The notes under the pieces are model-generated. The model was given only the letters and a program-made list of their open reading frames with translations, made no database searches and was not told the DNA's origin. Shown piece by piece: positions 5,685 to 13,209 of a stretch of DNA of 16,476 bases. The DNA lies in NCBI GenBank assembly GCA_039024295.1, contig JBCDIQ010000095.1, positions 1 through 16,476 of the forward strand, given 5' to 3'. Numbering within the stretch: position 1 is the stretch's first letter; every line of letters begins with the position of its first letter. The DNA is from JBCDIQ01 sp039024295 (lineage in GTDB: Bacteria > Bacteroidota > Bacteroidia > J057). The position numbers and the translations under genes were made by a program.

Positions 5685-8378
5685 ATGAACATTCGCATAT
5701 CCCTTCTATTCGTCTGGATATTTCTTCTGCCTCACCTAGGTAAAGGGCAATCCTTTTCAAAAGAGGAAAGACTACAGGGGTTTAGCCACAGACAAGACAC
5801 CACTTTTTTCATTTTTGATGAAGCCCTGTATCCAAAAGGGGAAGGCAAAATCGTCCTCACGGGTTCATTCCGACAATGGAGCCAGGACATGGCTGACCCT
5901 ACATGGACCTTATCAAAAAAGAATCCACACATTCTGGCTGTTTACAATCCAGAATTTGACAAAATTCCTCCTCAATCAGAATTCAAATTTCGTCGTGGAA
6001 AGGGAGAATGGCTTAGCCCTCCTGCTGGTGCGCCCAATGAAAAAGGCACCAATTTGGTTTTCATGAAAGATATTACCCCTCCTATGTTAACCGCTGAAAT
6101 CAATCCTTCGGGAACCATTTGGGCCTATACGCATGGCCAACCTGCTTCACTCGATGTCGATTCTTGGAAACTCACAAACGGTACGGGAGAGGAAATCTCC
6201 ATTGCCCGGGTGATGCCCAACCTCGACGACCGCGTGCTCATTGTGTCTGCTCAACCGCTGGATATTCGCAGGGTGTACTTCCTGGAAATCCCTGAGCGTA
6301 AACTCAGAACGGTGGTTTCATTCGACGCCTGGTTTTCCCAGCTTTACACGCATAAACCACTGGGGGCGAATATTGGCGAGGATAGGGAGCATACGGCCTT
6401 TCGCATTTTTGCGCCACGTGCAGAACGCATCCGGCTGTATCTCTATGATGGTCCCGAAGATGAATTCAACACACAGTTCTTCGACATGGAGCAAGACAGC
6501 ACGGGAACCTGGGAAGTGATTGTGCCTCAAAACCTGGAAGGGAAGTATTATGATTTTACGGTACATGGAGCCAAAGACCCGGGAAATCATTTTTACGAAA
6601 CGGTGCCCGTTCATATCTCTGACCCTTATTCCCGAGCAAATGTAGAATGCTGGGGACGCAGCCGAGTATGTAAAAAAACAGTGCCTGCTCCTCCGCTAAA
6701 GGACGGGATTCCTCCCTTGGAAGATGTGATCGCCTACGAAGTGCATGTACAGGACTTTACCCGACAGCTCCCTGTTCCCGAGGGAGAGAAAGGCACCTTC
6801 AAGGCCATGATGACACCAGGCTTGACCAACTCAAAGGGCGAACCTATCGGGTTTGATTACCTGGTCAATCTGGGCATCAATGTGGTACACCTGATGCCAG
6901 TTCAGGAATTTTTGCACTACCACGATGATGATTGGAAGGAGTCATTCGAAAATGATCCCTTCATGAAGAAACATGGCATCAATACGGAAAACTATCAGTG
7001 GGGGTATCGAACTTCACACGCCCTGGCGGTTGAAAACAGGTTTCGGGTCAAAGGTACCGAATATGGCAGTGAACGGGAGCAATTCCGGGACTTGGTGACA
7101 GCTTTCCATGAAAAGGGGATAGCGGTCATCATTGACATTGTGCCCAACCATTCTGCCGAGAACATGGATGGCAAGGAAAATCCGTATTTCTTCCACTGGA
7201 ATGTGCTGGACAAGCAGTACTATTACCGGACCAAGGACCTGGACCATATCGGTGAGTATGGCAATGAGGTCAAAACGGAAAACCGTCCCATGGTTCAGCG
7301 GTGGTTAATTGACCAATGTAAAGATTACATAGATGAGTTTGGCATAGACGGATTCCGGGTGGACCTGGCGGGGCAAATTGACCGGCAAACCTTGCTGGGG
7401 CTTCGCGAAGCAGTCGGGCCTGACATCATCATTTACGGGGAGCCCTGGATTGCCTCGAATGATCCTGCTTATGAATCGAATCCTTCCTGGGACTGGTACA
7501 AACACAATTCTCCTATCTGCTTTTTCCAGGACGACTTCCGCAATGCCGTGCAAGGACCTCCAGGAAATCCCCAGACCAAAGGAAAAGACCGGGGCTACGC
7601 CGGCGCAAATTTTCATCAGAAGGAAAAGGTAAAAATGGCCCTTTCTAATCGGTTCCCAGATGACAAAACGCCTGTAAGCGGTATCAGCTACATCGACATT
7701 CATGACAACTGGACCTTAGCAGACCGTTTTGCCAAAGAAGACTGGAACGCCTGGGAAGGCGTAGAGGAAGAACGATACAAACTGGCCGCCCTGATGCTAT
7801 ATACTGGCTTAGGCCCCATCGTGGCACATGGAGGCGTGGAGATCATGCGTTCTAAAGGACAAGCTGAACTGAAGGAAACAGTAAAAACCACCAATGCGGG
7901 GCTAAAGGTTTACCTGCATGGGAAAAGGGATACCTACAACATGGCCAAGCCTAATGAATTCCATTGGGAGCATGTGGGCGCAACTGCAGAGGATGAGGTT
8001 GGTTACGGTGACCACAAAAGCATGTACGCCTTTTTCCAAGGGCTAAATCATTTCCGGTTGAGCGAACAGGGAAAAGTCTTTAGACGGTCAACGCCTGCCC
8101 CAGATGGATTTTATCGCTGGGTTGACACGGTTAATCCTTACCAATTGGGATACATTGTTGATGGAAAAGTATTTGTCTTGATCAATACCGGCAGTGAACC
8201 GCACGATTGGGACAATGTGTACTTGCCTGAAGGCACCTGGAAACTCATCGGCAATAATGATGCTGTGGACCATGTGAATGGGGTAACGGATGAGGAAGTT
8301 CCTGAAAAACTTGCTGGCGACCAGGCCTATCAATTCAGCATCCAGGGACCAGGATTTAAGATGTGGGTGAAGGAGTAG
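5685..8378 (+). CDS. Secreted GH13 alpha-glucan debranching enzyme, pullulanase type
   Basis: I place the start at the ATG at 5685 (897 residues). A GTG at 5628 is in frame, but the ATG begins a classic signal peptide (MNIRISLLFVWIFLLPHLG, cleaved near GKGQS). Then come a beta-rich N-terminal region (about 30-230, with VLTGSFRQW like an E-set/carbohydrate-binding fold), a CBM48-type domain (about 235-330, AFRIFAPRAERIRLYLYD) and the GH13 barrel from about 347 (YEVHVQDFTR). All four GH13 signature regions are visible: I, D484-IVPN-H489; II, GFRVDLAG with nucleophile D560; III, YGEPW with acid/base E586; IV, H673-D674. N436-YQWGY resembles the pullulanase signature YNWGY. A beta-sandwich C-terminal domain (about 810-897) completes the enzyme. 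It likely cuts alpha-1,6 or alpha-1,4 bonds in glycogen- or starch-like glucans outside the cytoplasm. No SusC/SusD genes lie nearby. The exact specificity is uncertain. Confidence 0.93.
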   Translation: MNIRISLLFVWIFLLPHLGKGQSFSKEERLQGFSHRQDTTFFIFDEALYPKGEGKIVLTGSFRQWSQDMADPTWTLSKKNPHILAVYNPEFDKIPPQSEFKFRRGKGEWLSPPAGAPNEKGTNLVFMKDITPPMLTAEINPSGTIWAYTHGQPASLDVDSWKLTNGTGEEISIARVMPNLDDRVLIVSAQPLDIRRVYFLEIPERKLRTVVSFDAWFSQLYTHKPLGANIGEDREHTAFRIFAPRAERIRLYLYDGPEDEFNTQFFDMEQDSTGTWEVIVPQNLEGKYYDFTVHGAKDPGNHFYETVPVHISDPYSRANVECWGRSRVCKKTVPAPPLKDGIPPLEDVIAYEVHVQDFTRQLPVPEGEKGTFKAMMTPGLTNSKGEPIGFDYLVNLGINVVHLMPVQEFLHYHDDDWKESFENDPFMKKHGINTENYQWGYRTSHALAVENRFRVKGTEYGSEREQFRDLVTAFHEKGIAVIIDIVPNHSAENMDGKENPYFFHWNVLDKQYYYRTKDLDHIGEYGNEVKTENRPMVQRWLIDQCKDYIDEFGIDGFRVDLAGQIDRQTLLGLREAVGPDIIIYGEPWIASNDPAYESNPSWDWYKHNSPICFFQDDFRNAVQGPPGNPQTKGKDRGYAGANFHQKEKVKMALSNRFPDDKTPVSGISYIDIHDNWTLADRFAKEDWNAWEGVEEERYKLAALMLYTGLGPIVAHGGVEIMRSKGQAELKETVKTTNAGLKVYLHGKRDTYNMAKPNEFHWEHVGATAEDEVGYGDHKSMYAFFQGLNHFRLSEQGKVFRRSTPAPDGFYRWVDTVNPYQLGYIVDGKVFVLINTGSEPHDWDNVYLPEGTWKLIGNNDAVDHVNGVTDEEVPEKLAGDQAYQFSIQGPGFKMWVKE

Positions 8379-8430
8379 GCATTAGGTTTTGGGGGTTAGC
8401 TTTTAGGTTTGGGAATTGGGATTCGGTTGG
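8376..8430 (+). repeat. Degenerate TTAGG-type repeat abutting the GH13 stop
   Basis: Starting at the TAG stop of the GH13 gene, the sequence runs through loosely repeated TTAGGT/TTAGC words (TTAGG at 8382 and 8403, TTAGC at 8396), grading into GGGATT/GGTTGG. The same kind of text, again starting at a stop codon, is seen at 16146-16185. The rest of this spacer, to 8607, shows no gene or clear terminator; only a short AAAGCGAGCGCTTT palindrome (8579-8592) stands out. Confidence 0.45.
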
Positions 8431-8607
8431 TACGAGATAAGGCTAATGTATTCTGTGTTGCTAGATCCGCGAAATTTCTATTTGCCGAATTATGGTGGAA
8501 ATTATTGACCAACGTTATTTTTCGTTCTCAATTGGCTTTGGCAGGAAACCCAGATCTGATTTCCTCCAACATGCTCATAAAGCGAGCGCTTTGTATTCTG
8601 CTCAGAA

Positions 8608-9354
8608 TTAGTTTGCGGTTTCGTTTCCATTCTTCAAAAGTGCAGGAAGTAGCCGATCTTTTACCAAAGAGAATTTCGGTTCTAGCTCCAAAGCTTTTTG
8701 ATAAATCTGCTTGGCCTCTTCCTTTTTCCCAAGTGCAGTGTATGCCTGCCCGAGCGAAGCCATTGTATGAAAATACTGCCAGGTTTTTCGATGGGTAGGG
8801 AGGTCAGCTTCAAATAAGCTAATTGCTTTTTCGTAGCATTTAATGGCCAGTTCTATACTCCCACCAAAAAGCGCAGGGGAGTACATGGCTACATTTCCTT
8901 TTTCCATCCACACCAAAGGGTTTACTGGCCCTGCTTCTTTTCCCAGGTCAATGTATTCGTTGCTTTTCTTCCCAAGGTATATACCTTTCCAAGGACTGAT
9001 GCTGATTTTGAGACCGGTTAATGCACCCAATATGGCATATGCAGACGCTTGATATTGGGACTTTTCTTTAAGGGATATTGCAATTTCGGTGGCAGATTCA
9101 ATCAATTTTTCTGCTTTCTTGCCTTGCTGAATTTCCTCATCCAAATACAAGCCTATCAAGCCATATTGAGCCGAAAGCAACTCGAACTTACGTTCATCTG
9201 TTAAGGTTTGCTGTTGCTGGGATGAGAGCAATTGTTCCCATTTACCTACATCTCCCTGAAGGTAGGCAGCCAAAACCTGACTGGTAAATGATTCTTGGCT
9301 GTAAGTGACATTTCCTGCCAGCAGGAGACAAACCCATATGAAAAATCTCTTCAT
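8608..9354 (-). CDS. Exported TPR protein of unknown function
   Basis: The 248-residue product starts with a signal peptide (MKRFFIWVCLLLAGNVTYSQ, cleavage likely after the SQ at residue 20), so it should act in the periplasm or be attached outside the inner membrane. No lipobox Cys is visible. Residues about 25-130 are helical, with a Gln-rich patch at 46-49. A segment ISPWKGIYLGKKSNEYIDLGKE...NPLVWMEKGN follows. The clearest TPR motif is at about 196-229 (MASLGQAYTALGKKEEAKQIYQKALELEP). Small exported TPR proteins of this shape are common in Bacteroidota, but I cannot assign a role. It lies 36 bases downstream of the merC-type gene on the same strand, so the two are probably cotranscribed, and the MerC promoter would then drive both. 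Confidence 0.85.
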   Translation of the reverse strand: MKRFFIWVCLLLAGNVTYSQESFTSQVLAAYLQGDVGKWEQLLSSQQQQTLTDERKFELLSAQYGLIGLYLDEEIQQGKKAEKLIESATEIAISLKEKSQYQASAYAILGALTGLKISISPWKGIYLGKKSNEYIDLGKEAGPVNPLVWMEKGNVAMYSPALFGGSIELAIKCYEKAISLFEADLPTHRKTWQYFHTMASLGQAYTALGKKEEAKQIYQKALELEPKFSLVKDRLLPALLKNGNETAN

Positions 9355-9390
9355 CGGGTAATTATAAAAGTATGTATGTGAAAAATCTGC

Positions 9391-9783
9391 CTAGCAGGAA
9401 CAGTCTTCCTGCACTTTCTGGCCTTTTCTCAAATTGATCACGTGGGCAATCACCAATAAGAAAGAGGCAGCATACAATACATATGCGAAGATTTCAGATG
9501 TTGATTCCATAAAGATCGCAAATGCCAGCAAACCCAAGCTAGCCCACATTAAATAACGGATCCAGGCAACAGAAGTGTGTTTACTAGAGAAATAAACCGC
9601 CACGGTGCCAAGCCCAAGAAAGAAAGAATCTATTCCAACGCCAGGAATGTGGGTATGTCCGTCATGATGGTGGTCAACATACATACCAAAAAGGAAAGGC
9701 AATAAAATACAGTGAATCAAGCAAAGAGATGCACTGATGATTCCAAGGTGGTCGGGCTTAATTCTGTCAAGTAAAGCTTTCAC
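9391..9783 (-). CDS. MerC-domain inner-membrane protein
   Basis: I place the start at the GTG at 9783 (130 residues), not at the ATG at 9876. A near-perfect promoter lies between the two, and the residues read upstream of the GTG do not look like protein. The protein resembles the MerC family of mercury-resistance membrane proteins, found in Bacteroidota as small four-helix membrane proteins, often near metal regulators. The first helix holds the Cys/His cluster SLCLIHC (C21, H24, C25), a site type used for metal ligands in this family. A His-rich loop (HHHDGHTH, residues 38-45) follows. Three more hydrophobic helices come next, and the C-terminus ends in CSC (C128, C130). Transport of Hg(II) is not implied; a role linked to zinc or another transition metal is more likely given the operator upstream. 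No merA, merR or merP is nearby. Confidence 0.88.
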   Translation of the reverse strand: MKALLDRIKPDHLGIISASLCLIHCILLPFLFGMYVDHHHDGHTHIPGVGIDSFFLGLGTVAVYFSSKHTSVAWIRYLMWASLGLLAFAIFMESTSEIFAYVLYAASFLLVIAHVINLRKGQKVQEDCSC

Positions 9784-9812
9784 AAAAATTAGTCTGGCGT
9801 TATTATGGGGGG

Positions 9813-9853
9813 CAAAGATACTGTATATACTAATCTCAGCGCAACCCTGTTGC
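9813..9853 (-). promoter_or_regulatory. MerC promoter with palindromic operator GCAACnnnGTTGC
   Basis: On the minus strand, TATCTTTG (9813-9820) is an exact match to the Bacteroidota -7 box TAnnTTTG. The TTG of a -33 element lies 21 bases upstream, inside a perfect palindrome GCAAC-AGG-GTTGC (9841-9853). A repressor bound there would block the -33 element. Transcription would start near 9806, leaving a short leader before the GTG at 9783. The palindrome looks like a Fur-family (for example Zur-like) metal-responsive operator; the regulator itself is not in the window, so the identity is inferred. Confidence 0.75.
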
Positions 9854-9940
9854 AATAATTTAGCCGAAACTGTCAAAGAGATTGATTAGTCTTTTCGCCA
9901 GGATAAGCTTCAGCTTCTTTCCCTATCCAACCCCTCTATT

Positions 9941-9975
9941 GCAGATTAGATATTGAATACCTAATCTGCAAAAAA
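9941..9975. repeat. Inverted repeat between MerC and the 904-residue gene
   Basis: GCAGATTAG (9941-9949) pairs perfectly with CTAATCTGC (9961-9969) around an 11-base loop. Six A follow on the plus strand at 9970-9975. On the minus strand, where the nearby genes lie, the T-run precedes the stem rather than following it, so this is not a standard terminator for the 904-residue gene that ends at 9995. It may be a structural element or an RNA 3' end stabiliser. Confidence 0.5.
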
Positions 9976-9994
9976 CACCCAGCCGAATGCATAT

Positions 9995-12709
9995 CTACTT
10001 GCAGCTCTGGCAGTACTTCTTCCGCAAAACTTGAAGCTCAGCATCTGGTAAGCCCTCTTCATAAATTCCTAGCACAAATCCCCAACGAGCCATGAACTCA
10101 CACCAAGCCTTACCCTCCATGCGCTGCTCCGCCTTGCGGAGAACGGTAGCAGGATAACGGGTATCCAACGCATCTAACAGAAAAAATAAAGCCCTGCTTT
10201 CTTCAGACGCTCCTACCAAATCCTGCTCTGCGATGAGCAGGTCCCGGGCCCACCTGAGGAACCTGCTATCAGGGTACTGCGCATGAAGGGACACCAAGTG
10301 CTGCGCCGCTAAATAGTTCTCTTCTGAACTCGCAGGACGATCCAGGTAATAATCCCGGATAAACTCTGCAGACTCGATCGGCTGATGATTCAGGCGTCCA
10401 TCCGGCAGCAACTTATCCTTTGAGGCGTAGTAATAGCTGGATTTCCGGTGAAAGTCTAGGGAAAGCTGGTTTAAGGTTTTTTTACAAAGTGGAACCCGTA
10501 GCTTACCCAGTTCAGCTAAAAATGCCCCCATATGTGTTTGGGTAACCTCCTCATCATACAATAATGGTCGATCTGCTTTCCAATTATCTACGGAAACAGT
10601 AAGGAAAGCAACCAGGTCAAATGCACGGAACAGCTTGCTCTGAACCTCCTCATCCTGGACACGAGATTTTAACAAATTGTAGTACAGGTCATTCTTGCTA
10701 TCTGCAACAGTATTGCCGCGAGTAGCCACCCACTCTATGGGACAAGGGGAACCTGAAACCAAAGAATTGCCCTTGGTCCGTTCGAAATATAAACGGTTCA
10801 TAAGGAGGGGCCAAAATGGCTTTCGGTTGGGATAAAACAGTTCACAAAACAGGGAATCTGTCAGCTCGCCTTTCAACATGCGGTTATAAGCATACAGCTG
10901 TACTTGTAGACCATTGTTAATGCTGCTTTTCCGGTTTTTGGCGTTTTCCTGCTGAAAGGCTTCCCAAATTTGGCGACTGGAAGCCTGGTAAGCCCGGAGA
11001 ATGATCTCTCGCTCTGAAAGGCCAACGGGAGATAGGCCCCGGGCTTGATCTCGTCTGAAGTCGTAAAATCCGGCAAGGTCCAGTTGGTCATTTCTTAAAT
11101 CCATGACCTGATCAAATATTGGGGCATCAGCATTCAACTCTCCCGCTCTAACCGCCGACCGGACATACCGTTGCATACCTATCAAGTACTGAACGGCTTT
11201 CTGGGCCTTGTCAGGTTCTCCGTCTCTCAGCATCCTGCGCAGACGCCAAAAGTCTTCCTCGACAATTTCCCATTTCCTTTCTGGCGTTAATGTTTCCTCA
11301 ACAGCAAGTTTGAGCACTGCTTTACGTTGTTTGGCCAGGAATGGCTCCAGGCTCAGCAAGTTCAAACTGTCGGTAAGCAACTCCCGGAGTTTTGCCTCTT
11401 CCATGTCTTTCCATGCTGCGTAAGGCGTTTTACTCAGCCCTTTGGAACCCAACTGTTTTCGGAACAAGGGCCAATTTTCTCCAGTGATGATCTCAGTTTC
11501 AATGGTATCTGATCTTTGTCTTTCCTGTAACAGCCGGATCAATACCTCGGCTCGTTCTTGTTGGAGCCTCAGGTTAATCTCTTCTGTTCCTTCCACCGAG
11601 GCATAGGCCTGCACCCTGGCCCGGCGTATGATATAGCTGCTATCAGACAAGAAGGCCAGTATGGGCTGGAGGTCAGTGGTGTCATAAACACTTTTATTCT
11701 TTTCGAAAAATAGGCCAAACGTTTTAACCTGCTTCCGTTTGGGCTTGGGTCTATATGATGGAATACCCTTGGGAGGTTGTGCCTTGCTGTGGGTGAAAAA
11801 ATAAATCATCCGATCCATGGTATCACACTGCCCAGCATCGATGGCACATAATTCCTTTGGGAAAAAGCTCTCTACCTGGTCAAAATTGGCTTTTAGACAG
11901 CTTCTTCCCTTTTTCTGTACCTCTATTTGAAAGCGTTGGAGAGATGTAATCCCATCGAGCTTAAAATCCAAGTGCCAGGGAATGGGCTGGGAACCTGTGG
12001 AAAATCGTTGTTTCCCTTTTAAAAACCGCTTGAACCGCTTCCGCTTCTTTTTGATTCGGGCTTCTTGTCGGAGAAAATCTTTTCGGGTCGCTTCATCTGC
12101 AACCTGAAGCCTTACTTTCCGGCTTGCTTCAGCGAGCCGCTTCTCCAAGGTGCTTTCCCATGATGCAGTAACGGCATCTAACAATTCCTGGGGAGTGGCA
12201 GAGGTTTCTGAGAGGCTTTCATTCACCTGACCGAGGTAATTTTCCGCTTCCTCTTCCGTCAACCGTGGCATAATCCGAAATAACCCTCTCTTGTATGCCC
12301 GCAGCAGGGCCTGTTGTAACCGCATTGTCAATAGCACTTCATGCTGAGCGGTCAGCTGGCTATGAATCTCTTTACGGGTAAGTGGATAAGCCGCAGGTAT
12401 GCTGTTAGGAGAACAGACATTGGGCGCATTTTCCCATATCCGCACCAAGAGCTGATCTTTATTTTTTGTCAGTAAATTGGGCAAAAACTGAAGTCCGACC
12501 ATCTCTAGCTGAGGACTTCCATCTGCTATAACCAACCGGAAATTTCCTCTGGCAAATTCCTGGTCGCAACCTTGACACCATTTTTCGGAACTATGGCTAA
12601 TGATGCGAGAAATGGGACTGCTTTGGGTTCCGGTTTGAGCCAAGGAGCCAGAAACCAGTAAAAAAGTTCCAATAAAAATCCGCAAGAGAGAGGTAGAGAA
12701 AGAGGACAT
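9995..12709 (-). CDS. Large exported protein with OmpA-like segment and terminal CxxC motifs
   Basis: The 904-residue product begins with a signal peptide (MSSFSTSLLRIFIGTFLLVSGSLAQ), so it is exported; there is no lipobox. Just after it is C45-QGC-48, and the last residues are Y-C900-QSC-903-K, so a CxxC sits at each end. Residues 217-236 are strongly basic (KKKRKRFKRFLKG). Residues about 331-421 resemble an OmpA-like peptidoglycan-associated fold (FGLFFEKNKS, then VQAYASVEGTEEINLRLQQERA, the usual 'G...N..L...RA..V' pattern), though the standard Asp/Arg binding residues are not clear. From about 425 the protein is helical and I recognise no domain; the C-terminal part (RDYYLDRPASSEENYLAAQH) could be TPR-like. 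The ATG at 12709 fits the signal peptide. It stands alone, with no close same-strand neighbour. Function is unknown; an envelope-associated structural role is inference. Confidence 0.88.
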   Translation of the reverse strand: MSSFSTSLLRIFIGTFLLVSGSLAQTGTQSSPISRIISHSSEKWCQGCDQEFARGNFRLVIADGSPQLEMVGLQFLPNLLTKNKDQLLVRIWENAPNVCSPNSIPAAYPLTRKEIHSQLTAQHEVLLTMRLQQALLRAYKRGLFRIMPRLTEEEAENYLGQVNESLSETSATPQELLDAVTASWESTLEKRLAEASRKVRLQVADEATRKDFLRQEARIKKKRKRFKRFLKGKQRFSTGSQPIPWHLDFKLDGITSLQRFQIEVQKKGRSCLKANFDQVESFFPKELCAIDAGQCDTMDRMIYFFTHSKAQPPKGIPSYRPKPKRKQVKTFGLFFEKNKSVYDTTDLQPILAFLSDSSYIIRRARVQAYASVEGTEEINLRLQQERAEVLIRLLQERQRSDTIETEIITGENWPLFRKQLGSKGLSKTPYAAWKDMEEAKLRELLTDSLNLLSLEPFLAKQRKAVLKLAVEETLTPERKWEIVEEDFWRLRRMLRDGEPDKAQKAVQYLIGMQRYVRSAVRAGELNADAPIFDQVMDLRNDQLDLAGFYDFRRDQARGLSPVGLSEREIILRAYQASSRQIWEAFQQENAKNRKSSINNGLQVQLYAYNRMLKGELTDSLFCELFYPNRKPFWPLLMNRLYFERTKGNSLVSGSPCPIEWVATRGNTVADSKNDLYYNLLKSRVQDEEVQSKLFRAFDLVAFLTVSVDNWKADRPLLYDEEVTQTHMGAFLAELGKLRVPLCKKTLNQLSLDFHRKSSYYYASKDKLLPDGRLNHQPIESAEFIRDYYLDRPASSEENYLAAQHLVSLHAQYPDSRFLRWARDLLIAEQDLVGASEESRALFFLLDALDTRYPATVLRKAEQRMEGKAWCEFMARWGFVLGIYEEGLPDAELQVLRKKYCQSCK

Positions 12710-12808
12710 ACAAGAGGAGCAAAGGGTTAAAACTGAAATTACAACAGCTAGAGTTTAGGAGCAAAAATCATGCAAATATTGAGGGGGTTGCTTCTGTTGA
12801 TGGACACT

Positions 12809-12843
12809 AAAAAAAGACGAAAGCCCCCTGTGAAGGGGGCTTT
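12809..12843 (-). terminator. Terminator of the small HTH gene
   Basis: AAAGCCCCCT (12820-12829) pairs perfectly with AGGGGGCTTT (12834-12843) around a GTGA loop, making a strong GC-rich 10-bp stem 28 bases beyond the HTH stop. On the minus strand it is followed by CGTC and then seven T (plus-strand A at 12809-12815). This insulates the 904-residue gene downstream, which must have its own promoter. Confidence 0.85.
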
Positions 12844-12871
12844 GAGAGTTGTGTTGCAGTCGCGGGTGAAA

Positions 12872-13123
12872 TCAGTTATCGTGTGTTTCTTTCAGAATTT
12901 CTTGTGCCATATCAAAAATCCGTGTGTCGTCTAGACGTACAATTCCCCCACCAGGACCTGGTTCAAAATGAATACCTACCGTTTGACCGCGTTCAAAATT
13001 GGCACCACCAAAATAATTTCTAACTGTTTCAACTGAAGTGTCTAACTTTTCTGCGATTCGATGCATACTTCCGTCAGGAAGCTGATCTTTTAATTTTCGA
13101 AGTTCTTCAAACGTAAGTGTCAT
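12872..13123 (-). CDS. Small helix-turn-helix protein with GPGGG motif
   Basis: This is an 83-residue cytoplasmic protein. Residues about 20-40 (MHRIAEKLDTSVETVRNYFGG) form a helix-turn-helix, so DNA binding is likely. A short beta-rich segment (45-65) contains HFEPGPGGGIVRLDD, a very regular motif that I associate with a conserved small protein family in Bacteroidota but cannot name. The C-terminus is a single helix (RIFDMAQEILKE). The ATG at 13123 fits the promoter described below, and the gene ends before a strong terminator, so it is a monocistronic unit. It diverges from the GNAT gene; the promoters overlap, so it may regulate that gene or itself. This is inference: no operator is identified. 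Confidence 0.85.
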   Translation of the reverse strand: MTLTFEELRKLKDQLPDGSMHRIAEKLDTSVETVRNYFGGANFERGQTVGIHFEPGPGGGIVRLDDTRIFDMAQEILKETHDN

Positions 13124-13150
13124 AGTATTTAACTTTTTTTATGGGTATAC

Positions 13151-13181
13151 TAAATTTAATATTCTCAGCCGATATTGCAAA
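13151..13181 (-). promoter_or_regulatory. Promoter of the small HTH gene
   Basis: On the minus strand TTTG (13178-13181) lies exactly 19 bases before TAAATTTA (13151-13158), a seven-of-eight match to the Bacteroidota -7 box TAnnTTTG. The spacing and the location 28 bases before the ATG at 13123 support a promoter. Confidence 0.65.
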
Positions 13182-13205
13182 CAATTAATACGAAGGATAA
13201 CTTTG
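13175..13205 (+). promoter_or_regulatory. Promoter of the GNAT gene, leaderless
   Basis: TAACTTTG (13198-13205) is an exact match to TAnnTTTG, with TTG (13175-13177) 20 bases upstream. The ATG at 13210 is only four bases after the -7 box, so transcription should start at or next to the ATG, giving a leaderless mRNA. The -33 region of this promoter lies next to the -33 element of the divergent HTH promoter (13178-13181). Confidence 0.65.
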
Positions 13206-13209
13206 CCTA

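Noticed and set aside
8579..8592. AAAGCGAGCGCTTT as a terminator
   Set aside because: The loop would be only two to four bases, the stem is short and there is no T-run in either direction.
8409..8798. 129-codon plus-strand frame
   Set aside because: It overlaps the antisense of the TPR gene and the repeat region, and the translation has no recognisable protein features.
9391..9783. Mercury-resistance operon
   Set aside because: No merR, merA, merT or merP is present; a lone MerC-domain protein is widespread in Bacteroidota and does not imply mercury resistance.
9784..9876. ATG at 9876 as the MerC start
   Set aside because: An exact promoter and operator lie between it and the GTG at 9783, and the extra 31 residues do not look like a MerC N-terminus.
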